Positions 5,267 to 5,459 of a stretch of DNA of 5,459 nucleotides are shown one piece after another; the stretch's first letter is position 1; each line of letters opens with the position of its first letter. A model generated the notes under the pieces. It did not search any database and had not been told where the DNA came from. It saw only the letters and a program-made list of their open reading frames with translations. The position numbers and the translations under genes were made by a program. The stretch comes from Actinomycetes bacterium (lineage in GTDB: Bacteria; Actinomycetota; Thermoleophilia; Solirubrobacterales; Solirubrobacteraceae): positions 1-5,459 of the forward strand of contig JAEXXR010000467.1 of the NCBI GenBank assembly GCA_023405705.1, given 5' to 3'.

Positions 5267-5459
5267 GCCCGAGCGTCGAGCTCGTCTGCGGCGACCCGGC
5301 CTTCCTCGACCTGACCTTCGCGGGCCTCGACGGCCTGCCCGGTCCGGGCGAGGAGCGCCACGCCGAGGACCTGCTGCGCACTCCCGGCGGCGGCGCGACG
5401 GTCGCGATCGGCGCCGCGCGCCTGGGCCTGCGCACCGCGCTGGCGACGCCGCTCGGCGC
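5263..5459 (+). CDS. PfkB-family (ribokinase-like) carbohydrate kinase, N-terminal 65 residues
   Basis: The frame is open to the right edge and shows the start of a PfkB/ribokinase sugar kinase: first strand VCGDPAFLDL (8-17), GLDGLPGPGEE (21-31), the first PfkB signature with PGGGATVAIGAARLG (41-55), then LRTALATPLG (56-65). PfkB proteins phosphorylate sugars or nucleosides with ATP. The substrate cannot be told from this part. The GTG start overlaps the GH4 stop as GTGA, with GGAGG (5248-5252) 10 bases upstream, so it is coupled to the GH4 gene. In context it may phosphorylate the sugar released by, or supplied to, the GH4 enzyme, giving a phosphosugar that DeoR could sense. The ATP-binding C-terminal half is outside the window. 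Confidence 0.88.
   Translation, partial: MSPSVELVCGDPAFLDLTFAGLDGLPGPGEERHAEDLLRTPGGGATVAIGAARLGLRTALATPLG

Overview
The window is very GC-rich, and its open frames end almost every codon in G or C. Together with the protein sequences, this suggests a high-GC actinobacterium, possibly a soil lineage of the Thermoleophilia type (Conexibacter/Solirubrobacter-like). The lineage is an inference from composition and protein style, not a measured placement. No rRNA, tRNA, CRISPR array, insertion sequence or phage gene was seen.

Two carbohydrate-use modules lie back to back and are transcribed away from a 394-base regulatory gap (2780-3173). The leftward module (minus strand) reads lacI-family repressor (1769-2779), then a 228-base control region, then an IolE/MocC-like TIM-barrel isomerase/dehydratase (572-1540), then an inositol 2-dehydrogenase-like Gfo/Idh/MocA oxidoreductase (start at 575, C-terminal part off the left edge). 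The two enzyme genes overlap by four bases. Their control region has a good sigma70-type promoter with a 16-bp LacI-type operator just after the -10 box, and a second, inverted copy of that operator 90 bp further downstream. A third copy of the operator core sits 15 bases before the lacI start codon, so the repressor probably controls both itself and the inositol-type operon.

The rightward module (plus strand) reads DeoR/GlpR-family regulator (3174-3920), family GH4 phospho-glycosidase-like enzyme (3917-5266), then the N-terminus of a PfkB-family sugar kinase (5263 to the right edge). Each junction is a four-base stop/start overlap, so this is a translationally coupled operon. Upstream of it is a 32-bp imperfect palindrome (2921-2952) that could be the DeoR operator and overlaps a weak promoter-like pair.

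Read together, the left module oxidises and then dehydrates or isomerises a cyclic polyol such as myo-inositol. The right module probably hydrolyses a phosphorylated or plain glycoside in the cytoplasm, phosphorylates a sugar, and senses a phosphosugar through DeoR. The families are ordinary. The points most worth a second look are the three-operator layout, the hairpin potential of the two inverted operators in the leader, the DeoR-side palindrome, and the unusual CDSP metal-site motif in the GH4 enzyme. I did not find convincing evidence for a wholly new system.
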